Source of the DNA: an uncultured Methylococcaceae bacterium
GTDB taxonomy: Bacteria; Pseudomonadota; Gammaproteobacteria; Methylococcales; Methylococcaceae
Direction: 5' to 3'
Length of the DNA: 64,000 bases
NCBI GenBank assembly: GCA_903859815.1
Contig: CAIOOA010000067.1
Coordinates: 62,001 to 126,000 of the forward strand
The notes under the pieces: generated by a model
Told to the model about the DNA's origin: nothing
Database searches by the model: none
The model's input: the letters and a program-made list of their open reading frames with translations, nothing else
Shown: positions 1 through 8,688 of the stretch, one piece after another
How positions within the stretch are numbered: position 1 is the first letter of the stretch
How the letters are laid out: each line of letters opens with the position of its first letter
Translations under genes and position numbers: made by a program

Positions 1-2
1 GG

Positions 3-230
3 CACGGACTGGGGCTTAGGTCCGAGTACTTTCCTGAAACCAGCGTGTTGATCCTGTATGAAAAAGCCATGGCTTGGCAGGGCGAAAACCCCGATACCAG
101 CAACAAGGTGACCAGCGAGCGCATTCAATACGATAGTAAAAATTCGGTGATGAAGGCTGGCACACCCACTAGCAAGGGTGATCGTGTCCGGGTGACTTTG
201 CAACCTGAAAAGGAAGAGGACTCGCAGTAG
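3..230 (+). CDS. lptA: LptA C-terminal part (LPS transport periplasmic bridge), truncated by window edge
   Basis: The frame is open from the first bases of the window and stops at 228-230, so only about 75 C-terminal residues are present. They read as the end of an LptA/OstA beta-jellyroll protein: repeated short beta-strand patterns (an AMAWQGEN turn, then [10 protein letters not shown]) followed by a charged tail. LptA carries lipopolysaccharide across the periplasm as part of the Lpt bridge. The stop lies 5 nt before the lptB start, as expected for the conserved lptA-lptB pair. The assignment rests mainly on this position plus the jellyroll pattern; the signal peptide and N-terminus are outside the window. 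Confidence 0.85.
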   Translation, partial: HGLGLRSEYFPETSVLILYEKAMAWQGENPDTSNKVTSERIQYDSKNSVMKAGTPTSKGDRVRVTLQPEKEEDSQ

Positions 231-235
231 CCCTC

Positions 236-961
236 ATGACTTTACTCACCACAGAATCCCTTGAAAAAACCTACAACAAACGGCGTGTAGTGGGCGGTGT
301 CTCCCTGCGGATGAACAGCGGGGAAATCGTTGGTTTGCTTGGGCCGAATGGAGCGGGAAAAACCACCAGTTTCTATATGATCGTCGGCCTGATTAGCCCG
401 GATTCGGGCAATATTTTTCTCGACAATCGCCCAATCACCCACATGCCCATGCATGCGCGTGCTCGCCTTGGCTTGGGTTATTTACCCCAGGAACCTTCGA
501 TTTTCCGCAAACTGACCGTTTCCGACAACCTTCGCGCAGTTTTGGAGTTGCGCGGAGACCTCACTGCCGGACAGATGGAACTGCGCATCGAGGAGTTGCT
601 GGAAGAATTCAGCATTGCCCACCTTCGCAACCAACCCTCCATAGGTTTGTCCGGGGGCGAAAGGCGAAGGGTGGAAATCGCCCGTGCATTGGCCTGTGAA
701 CCCCGCTTCATGCTGCTCGACGAACCTTTTGCCGGGGTTGACCCATTATCCATCATCGATATTCAAAGGATCATTGACCATTTGCGCAATCGGGGGATTG
801 GCATTCTGATCACCGAACATAATGTCAGGGAAACCTTGGGCATCTGTGACCGCGCCTACATTTTGAATGAAGGCAAGGTGATTGCGGAAGGTGATTCAGA
901 GGAAATCGTCGCCAATCAAGAAGTGCGCAAGGTTTATTTGGGGGAAAACTTCTCGCTTTGA
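236..961 (+). CDS. lptB: LPS export ABC transporter ATP-binding protein LptB
   Basis: This 241-residue protein is the cytoplasmic ATPase that powers LPS extraction from the inner membrane with LptF/G/C. All ABC motifs are visible: Walker A GPNGAGKT (residues 36-43), Q-loop Q85, signature LSGGER (138-143), Walker B LLDEP (160-164, catalytic E163) and H-loop H195. Length and motif spacing are typical of LptB, including the LPQEPSIF segment. It starts 5 nt after the lptA stop and is probably cotranscribed with it. Unusually, its last 66 bases overlap tail-to-tail with a methyltransferase gene on the other strand, whereas in most gammaproteobacteria rpoN follows directly. Confidence 0.97.
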   Translation: MTLLTTESLEKTYNKRRVVGGVSLRMNSGEIVGLLGPNGAGKTTSFYMIVGLISPDSGNIFLDNRPITHMPMHARARLGLGYLPQEPSIFRKLTVSDNLRAVLELRGDLTAGQMELRIEELLEEFSIAHLRNQPSIGLSGGERRRVEIARALACEPRFMLLDEPFAGVDPLSIIDIQRIIDHLRNRGIGILITEHNVRETLGICDRAYILNEGKVIAEGDSEEIVANQEVRKVYLGENFSL

Positions 962-2347
962 CAATGCGGATAGAGCTTGCCTTTCCCATGATTCCTCATC
1001 GGTTTCTTTGTAGCGGGAAAATGGAAAACCACCAGGTGCCTTGCTCTCCTCGCCTGACATGTGGCTGAGGATGGCTCGCCCGACGGCAAGGCCGAGTCCA
1101 ACTGGAACGGCATTGCCAATCTGTCGGTATTGATCGTTAAGCGACCCGCATACTGTCCAATCGTCAGGAAATTGCTGAATACGCTTGTACTCTTCGATTG
1201 ATAATGGCCTGTTTTCGGTTGGGTGACAAATATCGGTAGCTGGCATATTGGGCGATGTAACCAATGTGCAGGAGGGTTTATCCCAATCCAAGCGCCGCAA
1301 AAACCCCGTTTTGCCTCCCCCTGCATAATAAGACTTGCCAAGGGCTTCTTTTTGCAATTCCTCGGGTAAATGCTTCCAATATTGACCACTCTTAAGCAAC
1401 CGGTAGAATCTCAATCGATTTTCCGGGAACTCAACATAATGATGCTCGACATTTTCTATGTTTGCCAAGGCATCACGCAAGGTTCTCCACCTTGGAAGGT
1501 CGAATGAAGCGTTCTGTGAATGCGTAGGGACTAAATGCGGAACCTTATCACCACGTCTGTGGCAAATGACAATCACCCGTTCACGGCTCTGTGGAACGCC
1601 AAAATTAGCGGCGTTGTAAAGATTGAAGCTGATTCCGTAACCCCCTTTGCGTAACAGGCTGATAATATGCAACAGCGCCCCGCCGGGATGCTCCCCTTCT
1701 CCCGGAGTCCAGTCTTCCCCCCTTTCCGCATGAGGTCTATGGCTTAATGGTGCAGAAAGCAGTCCCCGGACATTCTCAATGACGGCATAGCGTGGCCGTA
1801 ATTCCAAGATGAGTTCAATATATTTCAGTAGGGCATTACCCCGATCATCCTTGAATCCACGACGCGCCCCGGCTGTTGAAAATGCTTGGCAGGGGGGACC
1901 GCCAACAATGACATCAATTTCATCATTGGCACGAAGCCCGACGGCGTTTCGAACGTCATCGGCAGAATAATCCCATAGATTGCCGAGCAAGGCCAAATCA
2001 GGCCGGTTAGTGGCTATGGTTCGACGGCAAGCCTTATCCATTTCACAGGCAAGCAGCATAGGGATACCCGCTTGCTCCAAGCCCAAATCCAAACCCATTG
2101 CACCCGAGAAAAAAGATAATGCTTTGATTTTTGGGAGTGGAGCATCCGTCCGGGCATGGTTTGAAGGCACTGGCCCACCCTGACTGGCCAGATATTTCTC
2201 CAGTGCTTGCTCTGAAACGACCCAAGAATGCCCAACTCTCACTGCATCAATTGCATTTTCCCGAACCAGCACTCTGACACGTTGCTCCGAGAGACCAATC
2301 ATTTCTGAAACGCTCTTAATTGACAAGAGCTTATTTGGATACATCAT
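896..2347 (-). CDS. DNA (cytosine-5) methyltransferase with N-terminal helix-turn-helix
   Basis: This 483-residue protein transfers a methyl group from SAM to C5 of cytosine in DNA. Residues 8-52 look like a MerR/excisionase-type DNA-binding helix-turn-helix ([17 protein letters not shown]...). The methyltransferase core follows, with motif [13 protein letters not shown] (79-90), motif IV PPCQ with catalytic Cys153, motif VI ENV (191-193), motif VIII QSRERV and a C-terminal motif [14 protein letters not shown]. About 70 residues follow motif X, and the last 21 are read from the antisense strand of lptB, suggesting the gene landed here and gained a new tail. No restriction endonuclease gene is adjacent, so it is an orphan or the partner has been lost. 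Recognition sequence cannot be predicted. The gene separates lptB from rpoN, consistent with horizontal acquisition. Confidence 0.93.
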   Translation of the reverse strand: MMYPNKLLSIKSVSEMIGLSEQRVRVLVRENAIDAVRVGHSWVVSEQALEKYLASQGGPVPSNHARTDAPLPKIKALSFFSGAMGLDLGLEQAGIPMLLACEMDKACRRTIATNRPDLALLGNLWDYSADDVRNAVGLRANDEIDVIVGGPPCQAFSTAGARRGFKDDRGNALLKYIELILELRPRYAVIENVRGLLSAPLSHRPHAERGEDWTPGEGEHPGGALLHIISLLRKGGYGISFNLYNAANFGVPQSRERVIVICHRRGDKVPHLVPTHSQNASFDLPRWRTLRDALANIENVEHHYVEFPENRLRFYRLLKSGQYWKHLPEELQKEALGKSYYAGGGKTGFLRRLDWDKPSCTLVTSPNMPATDICHPTENRPLSIEEYKRIQQFPDDWTVCGSLNDQYRQIGNAVPVGLGLAVGRAILSHMSGEESKAPGGFPFSRYKETDEESWERQALSALSKREVFPQINLAHFLIGDDFL

Positions 2348-2514
2348 GCTATCGAACTCGAAATAAAATCGATACCATTAACCATAGAGCAATCCCCGAC
2401 TAACGTCAATTTTATTATGATAATTTTGCTAGTGTTTCCTCTATCGTCTGCAATCAAGTAGAATATGACAAAAAGTAGAACAGTCTCTTTAGTTAATTCC
2501 TAGCTCACGGGCTC

Positions 2515-3975
2515 ATGAAACAAACCCTCCAATTGCGGCTCGGTCAACAACTGACCATGACACCCCAGTTGCAACAGGCCATTAAGCTGTTGCAAATGTC
2601 TACGCTCGACCTTCAACAGGAAATCCAGCAAGTGCTCGATTCGAACATGATGCTGGAAGTTTCCGACGAAGATAACCAGCAGCAAGACAGCACGGAACTC
2701 ATTGAACCCACACCCTCCAGGGACAATGAATTCACGGAAATACCTAACCTTGATGAAAAGTCGGACATTCCCTCTGAATTGCCGGGTGACACTTCTTGGG
2801 AAGATATTTTCGACACCATTCAGCCTTACACCGCATCATCGCATGACGACGACGGCGACGATTATATTTTTCAACGTGCCCCTTCGCAGACGCTGCAAGA
2901 CCATTTGCATTGGCAATTGGAAATGTCTATCTTCAGCGAACAAGACTATGCCGTCGCGACCGCCATCATCGATTCGATCAATGATGACGGTTACCTGACC
3001 GGAACCGTGGAGGAAATCCATCAGGGATTGTTGGAACAGATTGAAGACTTGGATCTCGACGAGGTCAGTGCCGTCTTGCACCGCATACAAAACTTCGACC
3101 CGGCTGGCGTTGGCGCTCTGGACCTCGCCGATTGCCTAGGGTTGCAGATCAAGCAGCTACCCGACGGAACGGTCGGCAAGGAAAAAGCTTTGGAACTCGT
3201 GCAGTCCCACTTGGATATTCTCGCCAAGCGTGACTTGGTCAAGCTTAAGCGAGCCTTGGAACTGGAGGACGACGAACTCAACCAAGTCGTCAACCTAGTT
3301 CGCAGCTTGGAACCAAAACCAGGGCAACTCATCGCCCCCCCGGATAATCAGTACATCATCCCGGACGTGGTTGTGACCCGGGCTGGGAAAAAGTGGACGG
3401 TCGCGCTTAACCCTGACATAGCCCCTAAATTGCGGGTGAATCCGTTTTATTCCAATATGGTCAAACGCGCCGATAATAGCGCCGACAATACGACCATGAA
3501 AAACCACTTGCAGGAAGCTCGCTGGTTCATCAAAAGCTTGCAAAGCCGCAATGAGACGCTACTCAAAGTGGCCAGGTCAATTGTTGACCACCAGATTGAA
3601 TTTCTTGAGCAGGGTGAGCGAGCCATGAAACCCTTGGTGCTGAGGGATGTGGCCGAAGAGGTTGGCATGCACGAATCGACCATCTCCCGCGTCACCACGC
3701 AGAAATACATGCATACCCCGAATGGCATATTTGAATTCAAATATTTTTTCTCCAGCCACGTATCCACCGATGCGGGAGGGGAATGTTCTGCGACGGCAAT
3801 AAAAGCCTACTTAAAGGAAATCATCGAACAAGAAGACACGACCAAGCCGCTAAGCGACCACGCACTCTCGGCCATGCTGAAGGCAAAGGGAATCAACGTG
3901 GCACGAAGGACCGTGGCAAAATATCGCGAGGCACTGTCAATCCAGTCTTCCAACGAACGAAAACGGAATTCTTAA
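2515..3975 (+). CDS. rpoN: RNA polymerase sigma-54 factor RpoN
   Basis: This 486-residue protein directs RNA polymerase to -24/-12 promoters that need enhancer-binding ATPases. Region I is the Gln/Leu-rich N-terminus (LRLGQQLTMTPQLQQAIKLL, residues 7-26), followed by an acidic region II (about 50-110), a core-binding domain, a helix-turn-helix (DVAEEVGMHESTISRVTTQK) and the C-terminal RpoN box ARRTVAKYRE. Length is normal for the family. It starts the rpoN-hpf-rapZ run, 39 nt before hpf. The upstream 167 bp between it and the divergent methyltransferase must hold both promoters, because it is no longer directly downstream of lptB. Confidence 0.97.
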   Translation: MKQTLQLRLGQQLTMTPQLQQAIKLLQMSTLDLQQEIQQVLDSNMMLEVSDEDNQQQDSTELIEPTPSRDNEFTEIPNLDEKSDIPSELPGDTSWEDIFDTIQPYTASSHDDDGDDYIFQRAPSQTLQDHLHWQLEMSIFSEQDYAVATAIIDSINDDGYLTGTVEEIHQGLLEQIEDLDLDEVSAVLHRIQNFDPAGVGALDLADCLGLQIKQLPDGTVGKEKALELVQSHLDILAKRDLVKLKRALELEDDELNQVVNLVRSLEPKPGQLIAPPDNQYIIPDVVVTRAGKKWTVALNPDIAPKLRVNPFYSNMVKRADNSADNTTMKNHLQEARWFIKSLQSRNETLLKVARSIVDHQIEFLEQGERAMKPLVLRDVAEEVGMHESTISRVTTQKYMHTPNGIFEFKYFFSSHVSTDAGGECSATAIKAYLKEIIEQEDTTKPLSDHALSAMLKAKGINVARRTVAKYREALSIQSSNERKRNS

Positions 3976-4014
3976 TTTATACCCCCAAACACTATTCAAC
4001 CCTAGGAGTCTGTT

Positions 4015-4308
4015 ATGCAAGTCGATATCACTGGTCACCATATTGAAGTGACTGAATCTTTAAAAAACTATGTCAACGAAAAATTTCAAAAACTGGAAAG
4101 GCATTTCGACCATGTCATCGACTCCCATGTGATTCTGTCAGTCGAAAAACTGGTACAAAAAGCAGAGGCAACCGTTCATGTCAATGGCGCCAAATTATTT
4201 GCAGTATCGGAACATTCCGACCTTTATGCCGCCATTGACGGTTTGATCGACAAACTGGATCGCCAAACCATCAAGCACAAAGAAAAACTCAGCGGACAGG
4301 GACGGTAA
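4015..4308 (+). CDS. hpf: Ribosome hibernation-promoting factor, short form
   Basis: This 97-residue protein starts MQVDITGHHIEVTESLKNYV and has the single beta-alpha-beta-beta-beta-alpha domain of HPF/YfiA proteins. They bind the 30S subunit at the tRNA/mRNA channel and support 100S dimers in stationary phase. There is no C-terminal dimerisation extension, so it is the short gammaproteobacterial form. It lies 39 nt after rpoN with an AGGAGT ribosome-binding sequence at 4004-4009, matching the conserved rpoN-hpf order. Confidence 0.95.
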   Translation: MQVDITGHHIEVTESLKNYVNEKFQKLERHFDHVIDSHVILSVEKLVQKAEATVHVNGAKLFAVSEHSDLYAAIDGLIDKLDRQTIKHKEKLSGQGR

Positions 4309-4376
4309 CCCTAGGATTACAGTTGCTCAACTCTCATCTAATCATGTTGGAATTGCCTTGATGGCTTGCTAACCCC

Positions 4377-5234
4377 ATGAAACTGATCATTGTCAGTGGA
4401 TTATCAGGGTCGGGCAAAAGCATTGCTTTGGAAACACTGGAAGATTGTGGATATTACTGCATCGATAATCTTCCAGTTGCATTGTTGGATGCCTTTGTCC
4501 ATCAGTCTATGATCACCAACCAGCGGCCATTTCAAAAAACCGCATTGGGGATGGATGCCCGCAGCCAAAGCGAGACTATCAGCCAATTTCCGGCGACCCG
4601 TAAAATCATCGCAAAGTTGGGCATAGAAGTCGAGGTGATCTATCTGCAAGCTGAGCCCGCGACTCTTTTGAAGCGTTTTAGCGAAACCCGGCGCAAGCAT
4701 CCCTTAACCGACAGGACCCATTCGCTAAGCGAAGCCATTGAATTGGAAAGGGCGCTGCTGGAACCCTTGGCAAGGGAGGCCGATCTGTTGATCGACACAA
4801 CCTATTCCAATGTCCATCAACTGCGGGAACTGATCCATAGCCGTGTGGATGCCAAGGCCAACCGCCTGATGTCACTCTTTTTCCAGTCTTTCGGCTTTAA
4901 GAATGGAATTCCCCTTGACACAGACTTTTTGTTTGATGCCCGTTTCCTGCCAAATCCACATTGGGAGCCGGCATTGCGCAACAAGACAGGCAAGGATGCC
5001 GAGGTCATTGAGTTCTTGCAGCTAAGCGAAGATGTCAACAGTTATTTATTGGATATTACCACCCTGTTGGACAGATGGATTCCGCGCTTCGAGGCAGAAA
5101 ACCGAAGCTACCTAACCGTTTCAATTGGCTGTACCGGGGGCCAGCACCGTTCCGTTTATTTGATTGAGGAACTGGGTAGGCATTTTCGTGACAGCCCCTA
5201 CAATATATTGGTCCGACACCGTGAGTTGGCCTAA
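4377..5234 (+). CDS. rapZ: RNase adapter protein RapZ (YvcJ-type P-loop protein)
   Basis: This 285-residue protein has an N-terminal Walker A GLSGSGKS (residues 8-15) and the conserved C-terminal segment GCTGGQHRSVYLIEELGRHF that carries the RNA/metabolite-binding pocket. In enterobacteria RapZ delivers the sRNA GlmZ to RNase E and senses glucosamine-6-phosphate, so it controls amino-sugar supply for the envelope. Its place after rpoN-hpf is conserved, but ptsN, which normally lies between hpf and rapZ, is missing: the 68-bp gap holds no gene. The sRNA targets in this organism are unknown. Confidence 0.95.
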   Translation: MKLIIVSGLSGSGKSIALETLEDCGYYCIDNLPVALLDAFVHQSMITNQRPFQKTALGMDARSQSETISQFPATRKIIAKLGIEVEVIYLQAEPATLLKRFSETRRKHPLTDRTHSLSEAIELERALLEPLAREADLLIDTTYSNVHQLRELIHSRVDAKANRLMSLFFQSFGFKNGIPLDTDFLFDARFLPNPHWEPALRNKTGKDAEVIEFLQLSEDVNSYLLDITTLLDRWIPRFEAENRSYLTVSIGCTGGQHRSVYLIEELGRHFRDSPYNILVRHRELA

Positions 5235-5526
5235 GGCCCGTTTCGGTGGAATATCCAGATAGAACACTATTTTAAAAATCTTTGAAAGGGATTAACCCGC
5301 AACCCCAACAAAGCTGGGGCTTGAATCGCTTCCACCGTCCTAAAAGACAATTCAATAGAAATTTAAGCTAAACTTAAGCTTGTAAATAAGAAAATGATTT
5401 CCAACATACCCGATCCAATCTTGACAGTGGTTGAAGGCTGTTGCTTAAGCCCGTCTGTGGATGGGCAATGCTTAATCTAACTTTTTTGGCGAATTTATTA
5501 TTATATAAACCTCGGAGCATAACATC

Positions 5527-6099
5527 ATGAAAAAGTTACTCGTGATTCTGATGACAATGGGTGTTGGCTTGACTTTTGGAGGCTGCACTGGCTACGGCAA
5601 CAACTCTGGCTATGGGAATAATCCAGGTTATGGCGGAGGCTATGGCTACCAAAATCGGCCACCAACCGGAAACTACCCTCCTGGCTACTATGGTGGAGGG
5701 GGAGGTTACGGGAATTATCCAAACCGTAACCCCAATCAAGGCTATAACCAAGATGCGGCTAAAGTGATGGAACAGAACGCCCGCAATGCCCAACAGTTCC
5801 AAGAAGAAAAAATGAAGGGTGAAATCCAGTTGCAACAGCAACAGGCCGAAATGCTAATGAAACAAAAGCAAGCGGAAATGGAAGTTCAACGACAGCAAGC
5901 CGAATTCTTGGCCAATCAAGAACGGGCCAAACAGCAAGCTGAATGGCAGATGAAACAACAACAGGCTGTCATGGAAGCCGAACGTCAAAAAGGTGAAATG
6001 CAAATCAAGCAGCAACAAGCAGCTTATTTGGCGGAAAAGCAGAAAAAAGAACAAGAAGAGAAATTGCGCCGACAAATGTTGGGGCTGCCACCCCAGTAG
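5527..6099 (+). CDS. Gly/Tyr/Asn-rich lipoprotein with Gln/Lys coiled coil
   Basis: This 190-residue protein of unrecognised family begins with a lipoprotein signal (MKKLLVILMTMGVGLTFGGC), with lipobox FGGC and the lipidated Cys at residue 20. Residues 21-75 are a low-complexity Gly/Tyr/Asn/Pro region with repeated GYGNN- and GGGYGN-type units. Residues 76-185 are a highly charged Gln/Lys/Glu region with repeated QQQAE-like heptads, predicted as a long coiled coil. A CGGAG ribosome-binding sequence sits about 10 nt upstream. It may be an outer-membrane-anchored structural or adhesion protein; function is not known. Both low-complexity regions limit homology inference. Confidence 0.8.
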   Translation: MKKLLVILMTMGVGLTFGGCTGYGNNSGYGNNPGYGGGYGYQNRPPTGNYPPGYYGGGGGYGNYPNRNPNQGYNQDAAKVMEQNARNAQQFQEEKMKGEIQLQQQQAEMLMKQKQAEMEVQRQQAEFLANQERAKQQAEWQMKQQQAVMEAERQKGEMQIKQQQAAYLAEKQKKEQEEKLRRQMLGLPPQ

Positions 6100-6141
6100 C
6101 CGACCAAACCCGACTAATTCTCTGTTAAACAACGCAAAACT

Positions 6142-6175
6142 AGACCGGCTTGGAAGTTAGGCTCCGAGTCGGTCT
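6142..6175. terminator. Imperfect hairpin downstream of the lipoprotein gene
   Basis: Arms AGACCG (6142-6147) and CGGTCT (6170-6175) enclose a second pairing CTTGGA/TCCGAG (one G-T wobble) with an 8-nt loop. It sits 42 nt after the lipoprotein stop. There is no U-tract, so it may be an mRNA 3' stabiliser rather than a classical terminator. Confidence 0.4.
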
Positions 6176-6673
6176 TCACCGCAAACGCCCCTATTGCAGC
6201 GTCCCTTTTACAAATCCTGCGAAATCCCACAAATCGCTATCAGAAGGCAACGCCACTGCACTCAACACTGACTGCATTTCCAACGGTTCAAGCGCAAAGC
6301 ACTGATGTCGAACACGATCTAAAGACCATCTCAAGAAGACTCGATGGCAGGTCAGTTTGGAATTTTATTGCCGTGTGCTTTTTTTTGCATCCAGACATTG
6401 AATACACACGTTCTTGAGCTTTAGCTAACTATAATTGTATTTATGCGCTAAATGACAATGCCTCGGATTTATGCTAATGATAGAATGCTTGATCGTATTG
6501 AGGATGATTGTTGGGACAATCCCTGACTTTTGACTATGAGGGGCAAGGTTAATCATGCAATTAGCTTGAGTCTCATCAACCCGATGCTCAACGGAATGGT
6601 CATTTACGACATTGTCAACTTTATATTCGTCATATTCGTCATGTTTTTTTGGTCTTGAATTAGGGGAATAACT
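6176..6673. other. Non-coding stretch before the secreted repeat protein
   Basis: About 500 bases without a convincing gene. It is AT-rich toward its 3' end and contains a short tandem repeat TATTCGTCA (about 6631-6650) just upstream of the next gene, plus a T-run near 6380. It probably holds the promoter of the following gene; I see no riboswitch or RNA gene I can support. Confidence 0.4.
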
Positions 6674-8593
6674 ATGAAAACGCTAAGTGTTGACCGGCTA
6701 CAAAATTTGACACGGAGATATAAAAGCGGAGGAAAATCAAAATGGTTAATATTATACACTCTCTTTTTGGCATCTTATCTATGTAATCCCCAACAAAGTT
6801 GGGCTGAGGCTGGCACTCAAGCATTGAGGGTGCAAATAGCGGGTGGAGTCAATGGATTGGTAGTCAGTAATGACGGAATTCTCATTTGCGACTCCAACTC
6901 TTGTCAGGGAAGCTACAAAGTCGGAACAGAAGTAAAACTGACGGCAATCCCTACCCAAGCTAACACTCAGTTCGCGGGTTGGTCAGCCAGTTTCTGCACT
7001 AAACCAGACCTAGATCCTCAAGTGTGCCGGTTCATTATGGAGGATAACCTGCCAGTATTGACGGCCACTTTTCAACCCTTTACGCCCAAATCCAGTCGAT
7101 CTGCGATCACCCCAGTAACGTTGTTACTGCTAAAAAGTGGCGAATCGAATGGGCTGGTTGTCAGTAACGACGGCAGGATCAACTGCGATTTTTTCTGCAC
7201 CCAAGCCACCGCAACTTACAACTCCCCAATAGCTGAATATAAACTGACGGCCATTCCATCGCCAAACGTTTCGCGATTCGTGGGTTGGTCGGCAGGTTCC
7301 TGCACCATCCCCGACCCGGATCCCCAAGTTTGCAGATTTCCTTTGGACATCAACAAAACGGTGACGGCCACATTTGAGCCAGTTTATCTGCTAAAAGTTA
7401 TTTTGGGCGGATCGGGCACGGGTCAAGTCACTAGCTCACCACTCGGCATAGATTGCCCTCCAACCTGCGAATTTGCATTTCCAGCAGGCACCATCGTGAA
7501 CTTAAATCAACAACCTGCCAATCAAGTATCCGGTACGGGATGGTTTTTCAATGGTTGGCAAGGGCCTTGCAATGGCAAGAGTGCAACCTGTGTGCTTAAC
7601 CTGAACAAAAACAATATCAGCGTTAACGCCAATTTTGGTGCCATTCGCCAAGACTCGGTTGTTTTCGATTTCTTCAATTATGGCATTTGGTTGTGGAACA
7701 ATAACGATCCATTGCCTTGGAGCCAAATTCACCCCTTGTCATCTGAGCAAATTGTCTCGGCAGATTTGGATGGCAATGACATCAGTGATTTGGTCATGAA
7801 TTTTGGCACATTAGGCTTATGGGTTTGGATGAACAACCAACCATGGGTGCAACTTCACAATACGGCTGTTAACGATGCACCACCGACTAACATCGTCGCA
7901 GCCGATCTAAAGGGTACCGGCAAGGCATCTGACCTGGCAGTTAATTACACCAATCCATTGGGGCTATATCGATATTATGGTGTCAGCCAAGCTTGGGCAA
8001 AATTGAATGGCTCCTCTTCGAAATCCATTACGCCCGCCTTTATGGATGAAAATAAGTTTGAAGACTTATCCATCGACTTCAACCCGAATGCCATGTGGGT
8101 ATGGCTGAATGACCAGTCTTGGTTTCAACTTTTCACGCCGACCGAACCTAATACAATTTTCCCCACAGCAAATGCAGCAGGTGACTTTGATGGCAATGGG
8201 CATAGTGATTTGGCTTATAGCTTTGGCCCTTCGGGAGGGCTTTGGATCTACTGGAACAATCAAAGCTGGAAGAAATTACATAATCTTTCACCCAGTGTCT
8301 TTATTCCAGCCGATTTAGATGGTAATGGCTACACGGATTTAGTCGTAAACTTTGATGGGATTGGGATTTTCGCTTGGATGAACTATCCTAACAACCCAGT
8401 AGGAATATGGGTGAATTTACATCCATTGACCCCAAGAACCTTGGCTGCTGCCTATTTGGATGACAATGCAAAGCAGGATCTCATCCTTGATTTTTATCCC
8501 CCTTATGGAATTTGGCTATACATGAACAACGGACCATGGGAGCAACTTGTGACTGGGCCAAAATCCAAGCAAATTGTTGCAAAACCAAAATAA
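6674..8593 (+). CDS. Secreted repeat protein: InlB-like/bacterial-repeat modules plus FG-GAP-like C-terminal repeats
   Basis: This 639-residue protein has a long N-region and hydrophobic core (about residues 24-40) with likely signal cleavage after SWAEA. Residues 50-330 hold three related modules, each with a G-x-V start, a CxxxC-type Cys pair, an F(A/V/N)GW core and an end like VTATFEP, typical of the divergent InlB B-repeat / bacterial-repeat families. Residues 335-625 hold about six repeats combining W-x-W-NN-x-x-W and acidic D-x-D-G-N-x-x-x-D-L motifs that resemble calcium-binding FG-GAP/VCBS repeats of surface proteins. It is probably extracellular and may bind polysaccharide or surfaces. 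It starts after AGGGGA and ends in a strong terminator, so it is a single-gene unit beside the EPS locus. Confidence 0.8.
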   Translation: MKTLSVDRLQNLTRRYKSGGKSKWLILYTLFLASYLCNPQQSWAEAGTQALRVQIAGGVNGLVVSNDGILICDSNSCQGSYKVGTEVKLTAIPTQANTQFAGWSASFCTKPDLDPQVCRFIMEDNLPVLTATFQPFTPKSSRSAITPVTLLLLKSGESNGLVVSNDGRINCDFFCTQATATYNSPIAEYKLTAIPSPNVSRFVGWSAGSCTIPDPDPQVCRFPLDINKTVTATFEPVYLLKVILGGSGTGQVTSSPLGIDCPPTCEFAFPAGTIVNLNQQPANQVSGTGWFFNGWQGPCNGKSATCVLNLNKNNISVNANFGAIRQDSVVFDFFNYGIWLWNNNDPLPWSQIHPLSSEQIVSADLDGNDISDLVMNFGTLGLWVWMNNQPWVQLHNTAVNDAPPTNIVAADLKGTGKASDLAVNYTNPLGLYRYYGVSQAWAKLNGSSSKSITPAFMDENKFEDLSIDFNPNAMWVWLNDQSWFQLFTPTEPNTIFPTANAAGDFDGNGHSDLAYSFGPSGGLWIYWNNQSWKKLHNLSPSVFIPADLDGNGYTDLVVNFDGIGIFAWMNYPNNPVGIWVNLHPLTPRTLAAAYLDDNAKQDLILDFYPPYGIWLYMNNGPWEQLVTGPKSKQIVAKPK

Positions 8594-8606
8594 GATCAAC
8601 AATCTC

Positions 8607-8662
8607 AACCGGCTACGTTCGTGGTGGAGTTGTCGAACCATGAACGTAACCGGTTTTTTTTT
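8607..8662 (+). terminator. Rho-independent terminator of the secreted repeat protein
   Basis: Inverted arms AACCGG...TACGTTC and GAACGTA...CCGGTT (8607-8619 pairing with 8642-8655) are followed by a run of nine T (to 8662). It begins 13 nt after the stop codon and is the clearest intrinsic terminator in the window. Confidence 0.9.
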
Positions 8663-8688
8663 GAGGTTGCCACGAAATTCGGCTTTAT

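Noticed and set aside
5302..5319. CCCCA...TGGGG hairpin after rapZ as terminator
   Set aside because: Only five base pairs and no T-run.
6631..6650. Short tandem repeat TATTCGTCA as an operator
   Set aside because: Only two copies and no known regulator; could be chance.
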